The notes under the pieces: generated by a model
Seen by the model: the letters and a program-made list of their open reading frames with translations, nothing else
Database searches by the model: none
What the model was told of the DNA's origin: nothing
Assembly: GCA_030037185.1 (NCBI GenBank)
Contig: JASHRR010000084.1
Coordinates: 1-5,155 of the forward strand
Direction: 5' to 3'
Source: Xanthobacteraceae bacterium
Lineage (GTDB): Bacteria; Pseudomonadota; Alphaproteobacteria; Rhizobiales; Xanthobacteraceae
Length of the DNA: 5,155 bases
Made by a program: the position numbers and the translations under genes
Part shown: one piece after another, positions 5,112 through 5,155 of the stretch
Layout of the letters: each line of letters starts with the position of its first letter
How positions within the stretch are numbered: position 1 is the stretch's first letter

Positions 5112-5155
5112 GCGCTGGCCCTCACAATCTTGCGCTCTAGCTTTGCTACACCACA

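Noticed and set aside
1..5155. CRISPR array, toxin-antitoxin pair, restriction or other defence genes, riboswitch
   Set aside because: Looked for on both strands; no regularly spaced repeats of the right size and no protein motifs of such systems are visible.

Overview
The window is GC-rich DNA that looks like an alphaproteobacterium of the order Rhizobiales, probably Bradyrhizobium or a close relative. That placement is inferred from protein resemblance and base composition only. Positions 1-2562 hold two apparently intact minus-strand genes: the start of a secreted DUF1194 (von Willebrand A-like) protein that runs off the left edge, and a full-length 14-helix DHA2-family drug/solute efflux permease. 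A 381-base spacer with no convincing gene separates them.

From about 2668 to 4560 almost everything is broken. In order there is: a chimeric reading frame joining a short membrane-protein tail to the signal peptide and N-terminus of a probable MBL-fold hydrolase (one inserted base); the C-terminal half of a DDE transposase on the minus strand, whose catalytic Glu region is deleted; the N-terminal part of the same type of transposase on the plus strand, carrying an internal 57-bp segment that is flipped; a 3' remnant of tRNA-Gly(UCC); and the C-terminus of a tyrosine recombinase that faces the tRNA remnant tail to tail and is frameshifted by a 5-bp tandem duplication. The last stretch, 4800-5111, is an apparently intact small conserved hypothetical gene.

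The arrangement of tRNA-Gly 3' end, short direct repeats and the 3' end of an integrase gene is that of an integrative element or genomic-island junction. Here the junction is old: both its integrase and its nearby insertion sequence are dead. Unusually, several of the scars are inversions: the two transposase halves point in opposite directions, a 57-bp piece is flipped in register, and two perfect short inverted repeats lie beside or around the tRNA remnant. The genes do not form one pathway. The efflux pump and DUF1194 protein look like ordinary cargo or chromosome next to a decayed integration hotspot. I found no defence system, CRISPR array, toxin-antitoxin pair or other evident new functional system; the interest lies in the rearrangement history.
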